NCBI RefSeq assembly: GCF_900108505.1
Contig: NZ_FNWU01000001.1
Span: forward strand, 558,001-622,000
Length of the DNA: 64,000 nt
From: Halopenitus malekzadehii
Lineage (GTDB): Archaea; Halobacteriota; Halobacteria; Halobacteriales; Haloferacaceae
Reading direction: 5' to 3'
The notes under the pieces: generated by a model
What the model saw: the letters and a program-made list of their open reading frames with translations, nothing else
Database searches by the model: none
What the model was told of the DNA's origin: nothing
Program-made: the position numbers and the translations under genes
Part shown: positions 32,051 through 41,185 of the stretch, in pieces
Position numbering within the stretch: the first letter of the stretch is position 1
How the letters are laid out: every line of letters begins with the position of its first letter

Positions 32051-34090
32051 ATGACGGACGAGGAAGACGGTATCGCGGCCCGACTCCGAAACGTCGTCTT
32101 CTCCTACGACCGGGACGAGACGCTGCCCGACCCCGAGACTCTCGGGACCACCGACGTGGATCCCGACGATCGCGAGGGTCCCGTCCTCCGGGGTGTCGAT
32201 CTCGATGTCCCAGCCGGCTCCTTCACCGTCGTGATGGGCGCCTCCGGCGGTGGTAAGTCGACGCTGCTCCGGACGCTCAACGCGATCATTCCGGACTTCA
32301 TCACCGGCTCCTTCGACGGCGACGTCGACGTGCTCGAGCGCGACGTCACCGCCACGCGCGTGAGCGAGATGGCGACCGATGTCGGGATGCTCCTCCAGGA
32401 CTACGAGTCCCAGCTGTTCGGCACCAGCGTCGCCGCCGAGGTGGCCTTCGGTCCCGAGAACCTCGCGGTCCCCCCCACGGCGATCGGCGACCGGATCGAC
32501 GACACGCTCCGGCTTGCCGGCCTCGAGTCGCTCGACCGCCGACGGGAGCCATCCGGCCTCTCAGGCGGCCAGAAACAGCGGCTCGTCTTCGCGGGCGTGG
32601 CGGCGATGCACCCCCGACTGCTCGTTCTCGACGAGCCGACGAGCGACCTCGACCCCTCCGGCACCCGCGAGCTGCTCTCGGCGATCGGATCGCTGGCCGG
32701 CGCAAACCTCGACCGGAGCCCCGGTGCCTCCGAGACGGCCGTCGCCGCCGAGGCGGACTGGGACGGTCCCGAGACGATCGTGATGGTGACCCACAAGATC
32801 GAGGAGGCGCTGCTTGCCGACCACGCGGTCCTCCTCCAGGGCGGCACCGTCTATCGGGAAGGGCCGGCGCGCGAGGTGTTCACCGACGTCGAGTCGCTGC
32901 GTGCCTCACGGGTGGCGATCCCCCCACTCGTGGAGGCGTTCGACCGCCTCGGCGTGCCGAACGAGGGCCTCCCGCTGGTCCCCGAGGAGGTCCCCGCGGC
33001 CGCCGACGAGCACGGCTTGCGGTGGACGCCGCCGGGGCGGGTCGATACGGAGCAATCCGAATCCGGTAGTCCGGGAGCCCCGGCCGACACGGGAACCGAC
33101 CTCGGCGACCCCGTCTTCGAGCTCGAGGACGTGGTGTACGAGTACGACACCGACCGGGGGCCGGTCCGCGCCGTCGACGGGATCTCGCTGACGGTCCGGG
33201 AGGGTGAGGTGCTCGCGCTCGTGGGCCACAACGGCTCGGGGAAGACGACGCTGGCGAAACACCTCAACGGGCTCCACGAGCCCGATGCCGGCAGCGTCCG
33301 GTACGACGGCCGGGAGGTCGCGGACTACTCGATGTCCGGGATCGGCCGCGACGTCGGCTACGTCTTCCAGAACCCCGACCACCAGATCTTCGCGGACACG
33401 GTGCGCGAGGAGGTCGCCTTCGGCCCGGAGAACTTCGGGCTCGAGGGCGAGGAGCTCGACCGGCGCGTTCGCGAGGCGCTCGAGACCGTCGAGCTCGACG
33501 GGCTCGAGGACGCCGACCCGTTCGCGTTCTCGAAGGGCCAGCGCCAGCGGGTCGCGCTCGCGGGAATCCTCGCGACCGACCCCGAGGTGATCGTCTTCGA
33601 CGAGCCGACGACCGGCCTCGACGCGACCCAGCAGGAGCGATTTATGCAGCTCGTCGCGACACTCAACCGCGAGGAGTCGGTCACCGTCGTGATGGTCACC
33701 CACTCGATGGACACGGTCGCGCGGTACGCGCCGCGCACCGCGGTCCTCAAGAACGGGCAGGTCGTCTTCGACGGGAGCACGCGCGAGCTGTTCGCCGACG
33801 CCGACCTGCTGGCCGACAACGACCTCCAGCCGCCCCACGTCGTTGAAGCGTCCCACGAACTGGCGGCCGCGGCCGGGATGGACGACGCGCTGCCCGCCCT
33901 GTCGATCGACGAGCTCGTGGCCGGGTTGGGCGCCGAGGCGGATATGGGACCGGAGGCGGATATGGGACCGGAGGCGGATGTGGGTTCGGGAGCGGATGCG
34001 GACTCGGAGAGGGATACGGACTTGGGGGCGGATGCGGATCCGGGGGCAGATGCGGATATGGATGTCGACGACGCGGAGGTGGACCGATGA
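32051..34090 (+). CDS. ECF transporter fused ATPase (A-A')
   Basis: 679-residue protein with two complete ABC domains. Domain 1 has Walker A GASGGGKSTLLR (about 63), LLQDYESQLFG, the signature LSGGQKQRLVFAG and LLVLDEPTSDLDP. Domain 2 (from about 355) has GHNGSGKTTLAKHLNGL, VFQNPDHQIFADTVREEVAFG, FSKGQRQRVALAG (a variant signature) and VIVFDEPTTGLDA. ECF systems usually use two separate ATPases; here they are fused. The C-terminus ends in an Asp/Ala/Gly-rich tail of about 50 residues built from degenerate six-residue repeats (MGPEAD). The stop overlaps the T gene start (ATGA). Confidence 0.92.
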   Translation: MTDEEDGIAARLRNVVFSYDRDETLPDPETLGTTDVDPDDREGPVLRGVDLDVPAGSFTVVMGASGGGKSTLLRTLNAIIPDFITGSFDGDVDVLERDVTATRVSEMATDVGMLLQDYESQLFGTSVAAEVAFGPENLAVPPTAIGDRIDDTLRLAGLESLDRRREPSGLSGGQKQRLVFAGVAAMHPRLLVLDEPTSDLDPSGTRELLSAIGSLAGANLDRSPGASETAVAAEADWDGPETIVMVTHKIEEALLADHAVLLQGGTVYREGPAREVFTDVESLRASRVAIPPLVEAFDRLGVPNEGLPLVPEEVPAAADEHGLRWTPPGRVDTEQSESGSPGAPADTGTDLGDPVFELEDVVYEYDTDRGPVRAVDGISLTVREGEVLALVGHNGSGKTTLAKHLNGLHEPDAGSVRYDGREVADYSMSGIGRDVGYVFQNPDHQIFADTVREEVAFGPENFGLEGEELDRRVREALETVELDGLEDADPFAFSKGQRQRVALAGILATDPEVIVFDEPTTGLDATQQERFMQLVATLNREESVTVVMVTHSMDTVARYAPRTAVLKNGQVVFDGSTRELFADADLLADNDLQPPHVVEASHELAAAAGMDDALPALSIDELVAGLGAEADMGPEADMGPEADVGSGADADSERDTDLGADADPGADADMDVDDAEVDR

Positions 34091-34869
34091 GCGCGACCTC
34101 GCTGTACGTCGACCGCGGGACGTGGATCCACCGCCTTGACGCGCGCAGCACCCTCGCGTTCGTGCTGGCGATCTTCGTTTCGGGGTACATCTTCGACGAC
34201 CCGCGATTTGCCGCGGTTCCGCTCGTCGTCGCCTTCGTCTCCCTGCTCGCCGTCGGCGGGTGGCCCAACTTCAAGCGGCTCTCGCCGATCGTCGCCGCGC
34301 TGTTCGTCGTCGGACTGATCGTCTGGCCGCTGTTCACCGGGCCGGGCGGTCCGACCGTGATCGACGTCGGTCCGCTCGTGCTCTCCGAGCGCGAGCTGCT
34401 GTTCGCGCTCGGGCGTTCCGAGCGCATCGCCGTCTTCATCGTCGGCGGGCTGCTGTTCGTGACGACGACGTCGAACGAGGAGATCGTCAGCGGGATGCGC
34501 CAGATCGGGATCCCGTTTGCGTTCTGTTTCGCGGTCGGGACCGCACTCCGGCTGTTCCCGACGTTCATCGACGCCGCCGGGACGGTCAAACAGGCTCAGG
34601 AGGCGCGCGGCCTGGACCTCTCGGACGGCAACCTGATCGAACGGCTTCGCAGCTTCGTCCCCCTGCTCGTGCCGGTCTTTATGACCGCCTTCCGAAACGT
34701 CAACACCCAGTCGATGGCGCTCGAGGCCCGTGGCTTCGACACCCGCCGCGACCGGACCTTCTACGGCGCCAGCTCGATGGGCGGCGTCGACTGGGTCGTC
34801 ACGGTTGCCTCCCTGGTCGTGATCGTCGGCGTCGTCGGGCTACGGCTCGCCGGCTACGGTACCTTATAA
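34087..34869 (+). CDS. ECF transporter transmembrane (T) component
   Basis: 260-residue EcfT. It has about five helices, an N-terminal HRLDARSTLAFVLAIF and the coupling helices marked by AQEARGLDLSDG and MALEARGFDTRRDRTFY (the A-R-G motifs that grip the two ATPases). It completes a S-A/A'-T uptake system. The four-base overlap with the ATPase gene indicates coupled translation. Confidence 0.92.
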   Translation: MSATSLYVDRGTWIHRLDARSTLAFVLAIFVSGYIFDDPRFAAVPLVVAFVSLLAVGGWPNFKRLSPIVAALFVVGLIVWPLFTGPGGPTVIDVGPLVLSERELLFALGRSERIAVFIVGGLLFVTTTSNEEIVSGMRQIGIPFAFCFAVGTALRLFPTFIDAAGTVKQAQEARGLDLSDGNLIERLRSFVPLLVPVFMTAFRNVNTQSMALEARGFDTRRDRTFYGASSMGGVDWVVTVASLVVIVGVVGLRLAGYGTL

Positions 34870-34870
34870 A

Positions 34871-35158
34871 TCACGTAAATCCGTCATCCTCAGCTTCTCC
34901 ATCCTCAGCTTCTCCGGCTTCCTCTTCTCCTTCGGCTTCTTCGTCTTCCCCCTCAGTCGACGATTCTCTGGGGAGCTCACGCCGTCGCGAGAGGTACACG
35001 GGGATCACGATCAGGCCGCCGGTCGGGATCAGGATACCCAGCCAGTAGATCTCCGGGTTCTCCAGTCCGAGTCGACGGGCATCGAGGTAGACGATCGCGG
35101 CGATCGGGATCTGCACGACTAGGAGGGCGAGGAGGACGAGGACCACGAGTTCGGGCAT
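34871..35158 (-). CDS. Small membrane protein with acidic tail
   Basis: 95 residues: one or two helices (about 3-24 and 38-56, in YWLGILIPTGGLIVIPVY), a short basic RRRELP stretch and a 30-residue Glu-rich C-terminal tail. It is convergent with EcfT, with only 1 base between stops. No known function; small proteins of this type are common in haloarchaea. Confidence 0.65.
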   Translation of the reverse strand: MPELVVLVLLALLVVQIPIAAIVYLDARRLGLENPEIYWLGILIPTGGLIVIPVYLSRRRELPRESSTEGEDEEAEGEEEAGEAEDGEAEDDGFT

Positions 35159-35240
35159 TTCACGTCGGATGACGGCTCCCGGCGCAAAAACGGTGGCTCC
35201 CCGGATTTATAAGGAATGCCGTCTATCCGAACGCCGGTAT

Positions 35241-36482
35241 TTAAAAGCTGCTGCCCTCGTGGCGCCAATCGGTGGCGTATTCGCGCTGGGACTCGATCAT
35301 CTCGTCGATCGTGACGTCGAGGGTCTCGAGTTTACGCTCGGCGACCTCCCGATCGAGGCGGTCCGGGATCGCGTAGGCGCCGGGCGTGAGGTCGCGGTTC
35401 TCGACGATCAGGTCGTAGGCGGCGACGAACATCATCGAGTGGGTCGTGTCGATCACCTCGGCGGGGTGGCCCTGGCTGTAGGGGCCGGTGAGGTTCACGA
35501 GCCGGCCGTCGGCGAGCAGGTTGATGTCGCGGCCGTCGGGCATGTGGTACCGGGTGACGCCTTCCTTCGGGGTCGAGGTATCGCTCGCGAGACTTTCGAG
35601 CGCGTCGACGTCGATCTCGACGTCGAAGTGGCCGGCGTTGGCGAGCTGGACGCCGTTGGTCATCGCCTCGAAGTGCTCCTTCCGGATGACGTCGCGGTTG
35701 CCGGTCGTGGTGATGAACAGGTCCCCCACCGCGGCGGCCTCGGTCATCGACATCACGCGGTGGCCGTCCATGTGCGCCTCGAGGGCCTTCCGGGGGTCGA
35801 CCTCGGTGACGATCGTCTGTGCGCCCATCCCGCGCGCCTTGCGCGCGATCCCGCGGCCGCAGTAGCCGTAGCCGGCGACGACGACGTCCTTGCCCGAGAT
35901 GATCGTGTTCGAGGTGATGGCGATGTTTGTGAGCGCGGACTCGCCGGTCCCGTGGACGTTGTCGAAGAAGTGCTTCATCGGCGTGTCGTTCACGGTATAG
36001 ACCGGGAACTGTAACACGCCCTCCTCTTCCATCGCTTCGACGCGGGTGATGCCGGCGGTCGTCTGCTCGCCGCCGCCGATCACGTCCACCGCGACGTCGG
36101 AATGGTCGGCGTGGGCCTTCGAGATGAGCTCACAGCCGTCGTCGAGGATGAAGTCGGGCTCGTTCTCGAGCAGCTCGTGTTGTTGGGCGTCGAACTCCTC
36201 GTCGCTCATTCCCTCCCAGGCGAAGGCGGTGACGCCGTCGATCGCGTCGAGTGCATCCACGACGTCGCCGTGGGTCGACTGGGGCTCGCTGGGTGCAAAG
36301 AGCACGTCCGCGCCCGCTTCGTGCAGCGTCTCGATCAGGATCCCGCTTTTCGCCTCGAGGTGCGTCGCGACGGCCACGGTGTGGCCCGCGAGGGGCTCGT
36401 CGTCGCCGTACTCGGCCTGAAACGATCGAAGGATCGGACAGTAATCGCGTGCCCACGTCAGGGGGTCGGTCTCCTGGCTCAT
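35241..36482 (-). CDS. ahcY: S-adenosylhomocysteine hydrolase (or S-inosyl variant)
   Basis: 413-residue NAD-dependent enzyme that splits S-adenosylhomocysteine (or S-inosylhomocysteine in some archaea) and keeps methyltransferases, including the many cobalamin ones in this window, free of product inhibition. Marks are DDGCELISKAH, TVNDTPMKHFFDNVHGTGES, VVAGYGYCGRGIARKARGMGA (NAD fold) and VTNGVQLANAGHFDVEID. ATG at 36482 (MSQETDPL) is chosen; an upstream in-frame ATG at 36521 adds 13 residues of no interest. The Glu-rich loops are halophilic. Confidence 0.94.
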   Translation of the reverse strand: MSQETDPLTWARDYCPILRSFQAEYGDDEPLAGHTVAVATHLEAKSGILIETLHEAGADVLFAPSEPQSTHGDVVDALDAIDGVTAFAWEGMSDEEFDAQQHELLENEPDFILDDGCELISKAHADHSDVAVDVIGGGEQTTAGITRVEAMEEEGVLQFPVYTVNDTPMKHFFDNVHGTGESALTNIAITSNTIISGKDVVVAGYGYCGRGIARKARGMGAQTIVTEVDPRKALEAHMDGHRVMSMTEAAAVGDLFITTTGNRDVIRKEHFEAMTNGVQLANAGHFDVEIDVDALESLASDTSTPKEGVTRYHMPDGRDINLLADGRLVNLTGPYSQGHPAEVIDTTHSMMFVAAYDLIVENRDLTPGAYAIPDRLDREVAERKLETLDVTIDEMIESQREYATDWRHEGSSF

Positions 36483-36570
36483 ACCCGAGCCATTCGCGCC
36501 GGCGGTCAAATAGCTGGCCACTTTCAGCGGCAGGTCGATCCTCGCCGTGGGATCGCTTCTCGTCGCGGGA

Positions 36571-37401
36571 TCACTCCTGGCCAGCCCATTCCTCGGCGGC
36601 GTCGACGACCTCGTAGCTCACGTTGCTCTTGCGGAGCTCGTCCGTGTGTGCCGACAGACGCGGGGCCGTGGCCACGAGCAGTACGTCGAGGCCCTTGGTG
36701 GCGGCCTCCCGGACCGCCGCCGTGCTCCCGAACTTGACGTCGGGATCGAGATTCGCGTCGGTCGCGGCGACGAACGCCTCCACGCCGGCGACGGCGAGCA
36801 GGTCGTGGTCGGCGGCGATCCGCCGAAGCCGGTCGGAGTCGACCGCCCGACTCCCGCCGTCGCGGACGTGCGGGACCGAGACGGCGGTGACGGTGCCCAG
36901 ATCGTACTCCACGACCCCCTGGAAGTTCGTGATCCCGACGTCGCTGCCGGCCTCGGCGTCGGTCACCGCGACCGCCGTCGCGCCGCCGGTGTCGCCGGCC
37001 ATCGCCCGGAGCACGCCCTCCCGCATCGTCAACGAAACCGTCTCGCCCTCCGCGATGGCGGTGGTCGCGAGGGCCGTCTCCACCTCGACCTGTCCGATCA
37101 CGTCCTCGGAGACGTGCGTGATGATCCCACGGAGTTCCTCGGTTCGCGAGATCAACCAGTCGACGCCCTCCTTGGTGACCTCATAGCGTCCCCGACCGTG
37201 CTTCTCGACGTAGCCCTGCTCGATCAGGTCCCGGAGGTAGTCGCTGACCGCCTGCGCGGTGACGCCGATCGCGTCCGCGATCTCCCGCTGGTTGACCGCC
37301 GGCTGGCGCTCGGCGATCTCCACCAGGATCTGATACCGGGTGGCGTCGCGCTTGCTCCGGAGGACGCCGAACGCCTCGGACTCGTCCGCGTTTCCCGCCA
37401 T
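36571..37401 (-). CDS. Winged-helix regulator with ligand-like C-terminal domain
   Basis: 276-residue protein. Residues 15-85 are a MarR/ArsR-like winged helix (KRDATRYQILVEIAERQPAVNQREIADAIGVTAQAVSDYLRDLIEQGYVEKHGRGRYEVTKEG in pieces). Residues 95-276 are an uncharacterised alpha/beta domain with AEGETVSLTMREGVLRAM, ATAVAVTDAEAGSDVG and VGTVTAVSVPHV-like segments, which could bind a metabolite. It is divergent from cbiT; 148 bases of shared promoter contain operator site A. Because a related dyad precedes other cobalamin units, this is the best local candidate for the cobalamin or cobalt regulator. ATG 37401 is chosen over an upstream ATG at 37482. Confidence 0.72.
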   Translation of the reverse strand: MAGNADESEAFGVLRSKRDATRYQILVEIAERQPAVNQREIADAIGVTAQAVSDYLRDLIEQGYVEKHGRGRYEVTKEGVDWLISRTEELRGIITHVSEDVIGQVEVETALATTAIAEGETVSLTMREGVLRAMAGDTGGATAVAVTDAEAGSDVGITNFQGVVEYDLGTVTAVSVPHVRDGGSRAVDSDRLRRIAADHDLLAVAGVEAFVAATDANLDPDVKFGSTAAVREAATKGLDVLLVATAPRLSAHTDELRKSNVSYEVVDAAEEWAGQE

Positions 37402-37501
37402 TACCGAACCTGTGACCGTGCAACTCAAATACCTTTGGCTTACTCCGCCGTGAGTTGTGCTATCTCGGCGGAAACGCGACATTTAGACAATTCAATTAGC
37501 A

Positions 37502-37525
37502 CTAATTCAACCAAAATTGTTTTAG
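37502..37525. promoter_or_regulatory. Cobalamin operator dyad, site A (cbiT)
   Basis: 24-bp dyad CTAA-N2-CAA-N6-TTG-N2-TTAG. It ends 24 nt before the cbiT ATG (37550), covering the position where a leaderless TATA box would lie. A partial AATTAG-CA-CTAATT palindrome overlaps its left side. Nearly the same sequence stands before cobN, and a looser one before the second cbiX. Confidence 0.72.
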
Positions 37526-37549
37526 GTCCTACGCGAGTTGTTCACCTCG

Positions 37550-38260
37550 ATGGCGAACGTCTCGCTTCCCCACGACGCGAAGGCCGGGCCGACGAAACCC
37601 GAGGTTCGGGCCGTCCTGTTGTCGAAACTCGACCTCGACCGGTCCGATCACTTCGTGGAGGTCGGATCTTGTACCGGCGCGGTCACGATCGAGGCGGCCT
37701 GCCGGGCCGGTCGCGTGACCGCGATCGAACGGAAACCCGATCGACTGACCGTGACCGAGCGCAACCTCGCGGCCAACGGGATCGGCGTCGACGACGGTTC
37801 CGGGCTCGCAGCGGCGGATCCGACGGATTCAGTGGATCCGGCGTCTCCGGTGGCCCCGGCGGATCCGGGGAGTTCCACGGACGGCGGTCGTGGCTCGGCC
37901 ACGGTCACCCTCCGGGAGGCTGAAGCGCCCGCGGGGCTCCCCGACGATGCCGACGCGCTGTTCCTCGGCGGGAGCCGCAACTACGAGGCGGTGCTCGACC
38001 ACGCCGCCGCGACCGGCGTCGATCGCGTGGTGATGAACGTCTCCCGACTGGAGGTCGCCGGCGCCGCGACCGAGGCGTTCCGCGATCGCGATCTCCTCGA
38101 GGACGTCGTGCAGTTCCAGGTCAGCCACGGCTACGAGCTGGCCGGCGCGACGAGCTTCGACTCGGACAATCCGGTGTATATGCTCGTCGGCGGCGTCGAC
38201 GAGGAGGACGACGATACGGCGTCCGTCGAGGATGCTGACCGCGCGGAGGCTGCCCGATGA
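37550..38260 (+). CDS. cbiT: Cobalt-precorrin-6B C15-methyltransferase (decarboxylating)
   Basis: 236-residue SAM methyltransferase that methylates C15 and removes the acetate at C12. The SAM site is FVEVGSCTGAVTIEAA, with AIERKP after it; GSRNYEAVLDHA and VVMNVSRLE follow. Between Rossmann strands 3 and 4 there is a low-complexity Pro/Asp/Ser insert of about 45 residues (AAADPTDSVDPASPVAPADP and beyond) that is absent from typical CbiT, so the protein is longer than the usual 190 residues. ATG 37550 is chosen because it lies 24 nt after operator A. The stop overlaps cbiL (ATGA). Confidence 0.9.
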   Translation: MANVSLPHDAKAGPTKPEVRAVLLSKLDLDRSDHFVEVGSCTGAVTIEAACRAGRVTAIERKPDRLTVTERNLAANGIGVDDGSGLAAADPTDSVDPASPVAPADPGSSTDGGRGSATVTLREAEAPAGLPDDADALFLGGSRNYEAVLDHAAATGVDRVVMNVSRLEVAGAATEAFRDRDLLEDVVQFQVSHGYELAGATSFDSDNPVYMLVGGVDEEDDDTASVEDADRAEAAR

Positions 38261-39156
38261 CCCTCTACGGCGTCGGACTCGGTCCGGGCGAGGCCGACCT
38301 CGTGACCGTCCGCGGGCGGAAGGTCCTCGAGACCGCGGACGTGGTCTACTCGCCGGGCCGGCTCTCGCGGTCGGTCGCGACCGAGCACGTCCCGGACTCG
38401 CGGATCGGCGACCTCGACTTCCCGATGACCCGAGACGAGGACGAACTCCGGGACGCCTGGCGGGACGCGGCCGCCGAGATCGCCCCACGAGCTCGCGATG
38501 GAACGGCCGCGTTCGTCACGCTTGGCGATCCCAACGTCTACTCGACGTTCGGACACCTCCGGCGGACATTCGCGGCGTTCCATCCCGACGTCGACCTCGA
38601 GGTGGTACCCGGCGTGAGCGCCGTCACCGCCTTCACGACCGCGCTCGGGGTCGAGGTGGCCGCGGGATCGAGCCTGGCGCTTCGGGAAGCCGCCCGCGGC
38701 GCAGCCCCGACCGGCCCCGGCCGGATGGTGCTGTTCAAGGTCACCGACGTCGAGGCGACCCACAATAAACTGGTCGATGCGGGCTACGACGTCGTCTACG
38801 GTCGGCGCCTCTTTATGGAACAGGGCGAGACCGTCGTCACCGACGACCCTGCGGAACTCGCCGACCGGGACTACTACACGCTCGCGTACGCGGAACGACG
38901 CGACGCCGACTTCGACCGGCCGGCGACCGCGGCTTTCGAGTCGACGCCCGACTCCCTCCACGTGGACGGGACGGCGACCGACGGTGGCGTCGAGGCCCTC
39001 GCACACACCGAACTGGCGGAGGGTGAAGCGTGCGGCGACCGCCCGGTGGATGCGTCCGGGTCCGGCCGAGAGGGCGGTTCGGTCGACGTCCCCGGGGGAA
39101 CCGGGCGGACCGGAGAGGCCGGGCGGACTGGAGAAACTGGAGGGAGCCGTCGATGA
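38257..39156 (+). CDS. cbiL: Cobalt-factor II C20-methyltransferase
   Basis: 299-residue tetrapyrrole methylase. The first glycine loop YGVGLGPGEADLVTVRG, the LGDPNVYSTFGHL motif, VEVVPGVSAVTAF-like segment and the Lys/Asp region ALREAARGA are those of CbiL/CobI, which adds the C20 methyl. A Gly/Asp-rich C-terminal extension of about 60 residues follows the enzyme. It lies between cbiT and cbiF with ATGA overlaps on both sides. Confidence 0.9.
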   Translation: MTLYGVGLGPGEADLVTVRGRKVLETADVVYSPGRLSRSVATEHVPDSRIGDLDFPMTRDEDELRDAWRDAAAEIAPRARDGTAAFVTLGDPNVYSTFGHLRRTFAAFHPDVDLEVVPGVSAVTAFTTALGVEVAAGSSLALREAARGAAPTGPGRMVLFKVTDVEATHNKLVDAGYDVVYGRRLFMEQGETVVTDDPAELADRDYYTLAYAERRDADFDRPATAAFESTPDSLHVDGTATDGGVEALAHTELAEGEACGDRPVDASGSGREGGSVDVPGGTGRTGEAGRTGETGGSRR

Positions 39157-40082
39157 CCGACCCGCAGGCGGAGACTGGCCCACGGAGCGAGACTGACCCC
39201 CAGGACGCGATCGACGCGGCGGCGGACGCGGCGGGGACCGATCGTGACCTCCGCATTCACGAGCGGACAGCCGGTGAGGTCCCCGATCCCGGCGACGCCA
39301 TCCCCTTCATCGGAGCCGGTCCGGGTGATCCGGGACTGCTCACGGTAACCGGTCGCGAGCTCGTCGAGGCCGCCGACCTCGTCGTCCACGCGGGGTCGCT
39401 CGTCAACAGCGAGCTGCTCGAGGCGTACTGCGCCGACGCCGAACGGGTCTCGAGCGTGGGCAAGGACCTCGAGGAGCTGATCCCGCTGATGCGGGACGCC
39501 CACGAGGCGGGCCGGAACGTGGTCCGGCTCCACAGCGGCGATCCGGCGATCTACGGCGCGGCGCTCGAACAGATGGACGCGCTCGAACACGAGGGCGTTC
39601 CCACCACCATCGTGCCGGGCGTCACGTCGGCGTTCGCCGCCAGCGCGACTCTTCGGACACAGCTGACACTCAACGGCGTGGCCAATCACGTGGCGTTCAC
39701 ACGCCCGCAGGGAACGACCCTCGATCCCGAGGACGACCACATCGGCGAGTTCGTCGGAATGGGCGACGTGACGACCTGCATCTACCTCGGGACGCACGCG
39801 ATCCCCGAGACGATGGACCGACTGCTCGAGGACGGACACGACCCCGAAACGCCCGTGACGGTCGTCTACCACGCCTCCTGGCCCGACGAGGACGTGATCG
39901 AGGCCACGATCGCGACGATCGGCGAGGCGGTCACGGACGCGGGCTACCGGGCCTCGGCGCTCGTGGTCATCGGCGACGCGGCCAGAAAGACCGGATACGA
40001 GCGGTCCTACCTCTACGGCGACTGGGCGAACCGCGGCTCGGCTGCGACCGACGGAACCGACGCCGGCGAGGCGGACGACTAG
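39153..40082 (+). CDS. cbiF: Cobalt-precorrin-4 C11-methyltransferase
   Basis: 309 residues. The start ATG 39153 overlaps the cbiL stop and gives a 45-residue acidic leader. The methylase core begins FIGAGPGDPGLLTVTGRELV, with AGSLVNSELL, LHSGDPAIYGA, VPGVTSAFAASATL, HVAFTRPQG and VVYHASWPDED. These are the CbiF/CobM hallmarks for methylation at C11. The active-site loop SGDPAIY is intact. The stop is 25 bases before cbiG. Confidence 0.92.
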   Translation: MTDPQAETGPRSETDPQDAIDAAADAAGTDRDLRIHERTAGEVPDPGDAIPFIGAGPGDPGLLTVTGRELVEAADLVVHAGSLVNSELLEAYCADAERVSSVGKDLEELIPLMRDAHEAGRNVVRLHSGDPAIYGAALEQMDALEHEGVPTTIVPGVTSAFAASATLRTQLTLNGVANHVAFTRPQGTTLDPEDDHIGEFVGMGDVTTCIYLGTHAIPETMDRLLEDGHDPETPVTVVYHASWPDEDVIEATIATIGEAVTDAGYRASALVVIGDAARKTGYERSYLYGDWANRGSAATDGTDAGEADD

Positions 40083-40107
40083 TTCGACTGATTCGACTGA
40101 CCCACTG

Positions 40108-41184
40108 ATGAGCACCGACACCGACGCCACACCGGACGACGCATCGACCGGCACGAACACCGACGCATCGACTGACGCAAACACCGACACGAACACCGAC
40201 GCAGCGACCGATTCCGGCGGCCACTGCTCGACCCCCGATTCGGACGGCGAGGTCGCCGAGGAGATCGCGATCGTGAGCTTCGAGCGGAAGCTCGATACCG
40301 CCGAGGAGATCGTCGCGGAGCTCGCGGCCGACTACGAGTGCATCGATGTCCTCGAGTACCACGGCGACGTCTTCGCCGAGCACTGGGGTGAGTACGACTG
40401 CTTCCTGGGGCTGATGGCCTCGGGGATTGCGATGCGCAAGACCGCCCCCCTGCTCGACGACAAGTGGGACGACCCCGCGATCGTCGTCGTCGACGAGGCG
40501 CTCACCTGGGCGATCCCGATCACGGGGGGCCACCACGGCGCGAACCAGGTCGCCCACGACCTCTCGCGGCTGGGCGCGGTCCCGGCGATGACCACCGCCA
40601 GCGAGGCCGCCGGCAAGCAGGGCGTCGAGAGCAAGGCGAAGGCGCTCGACAGCCACGTCGTCAACGGAGACTCGACGGTGGCGACCAACCTGGCCGTCCT
40701 GAACGACGAGCTGGGACCGGTCGCCCGACTCGACGGTCCCCGAGCGGTTCTCGTCGACGATGACGTGACCGTCCTCAAGCGGAACGGCGGTGACGACTCC
40801 GACGCGAACGAGTCGACCGATCGCGTCGTCCTCGGCACCGGAACCGTCTCGGGCGTCCGGTCGGAGCAGGTCCTCGAGGCCTGGGAGACCGCCCTCGACG
40901 ACCTCGATCTGACGGTCGACGACGTCGACTTCGTCGCGACCGGCACCCGGAAGGAGGGCGAGGAGGGCCTCTACGAGGCCGCGAAGGCGATCGACGCCGG
41001 CGTCGTCCTCTTCGAGAAGGAGACGCTCCTGGAGTTCGAGGGCCCCTCGCCGTCCCGCTCGAAGGAGCTGATCGGCTGGCCAGGGATCGCGGAGGCGTCC
41101 GCGATCGCCGGCGGCCGCGAGCACGAGCTCGCCCGCGAGAAGGAACGGTTCGACGACGCCGTGACCGTGGCGGTGGGGCGGTAG
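40108..41184 (+). CDS. cbiG: Cobalt-precorrin-5A hydrolase
   Basis: 358 residues. After an acidic repetitive leader ([11 protein letters not shown]-like, about 45 residues) the CbiG core begins [67 protein letters not shown] and the C-terminal [16 protein letters not shown] / [27 protein letters not shown] segments match CbiG, which opens the delta-lactone and releases acetaldehyde. Length minus the leader is normal. The gene ends one base before the next. Confidence 0.9.
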   Translation: MSTDTDATPDDASTGTNTDASTDANTDTNTDAATDSGGHCSTPDSDGEVAEEIAIVSFERKLDTAEEIVAELAADYECIDVLEYHGDVFAEHWGEYDCFLGLMASGIAMRKTAPLLDDKWDDPAIVVVDEALTWAIPITGGHHGANQVAHDLSRLGAVPAMTTASEAAGKQGVESKAKALDSHVVNGDSTVATNLAVLNDELGPVARLDGPRAVLVDDDVTVLKRNGGDDSDANESTDRVVLGTGTVSGVRSEQVLEAWETALDDLDLTVDDVDFVATGTRKEGEEGLYEAAKAIDAGVVLFEKETLLEFEGPSPSRSKELIGWPGIAEASAIAGGREHELAREKERFDDAVTVAVGR

Positions 41185-41185
41185 G

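Noticed and set aside
37402-37549. A B12 riboswitch before cbiT
   Set aside because: No long structured leader; the dyad is 24 nt from the ATG and the transcript is probably leaderless.
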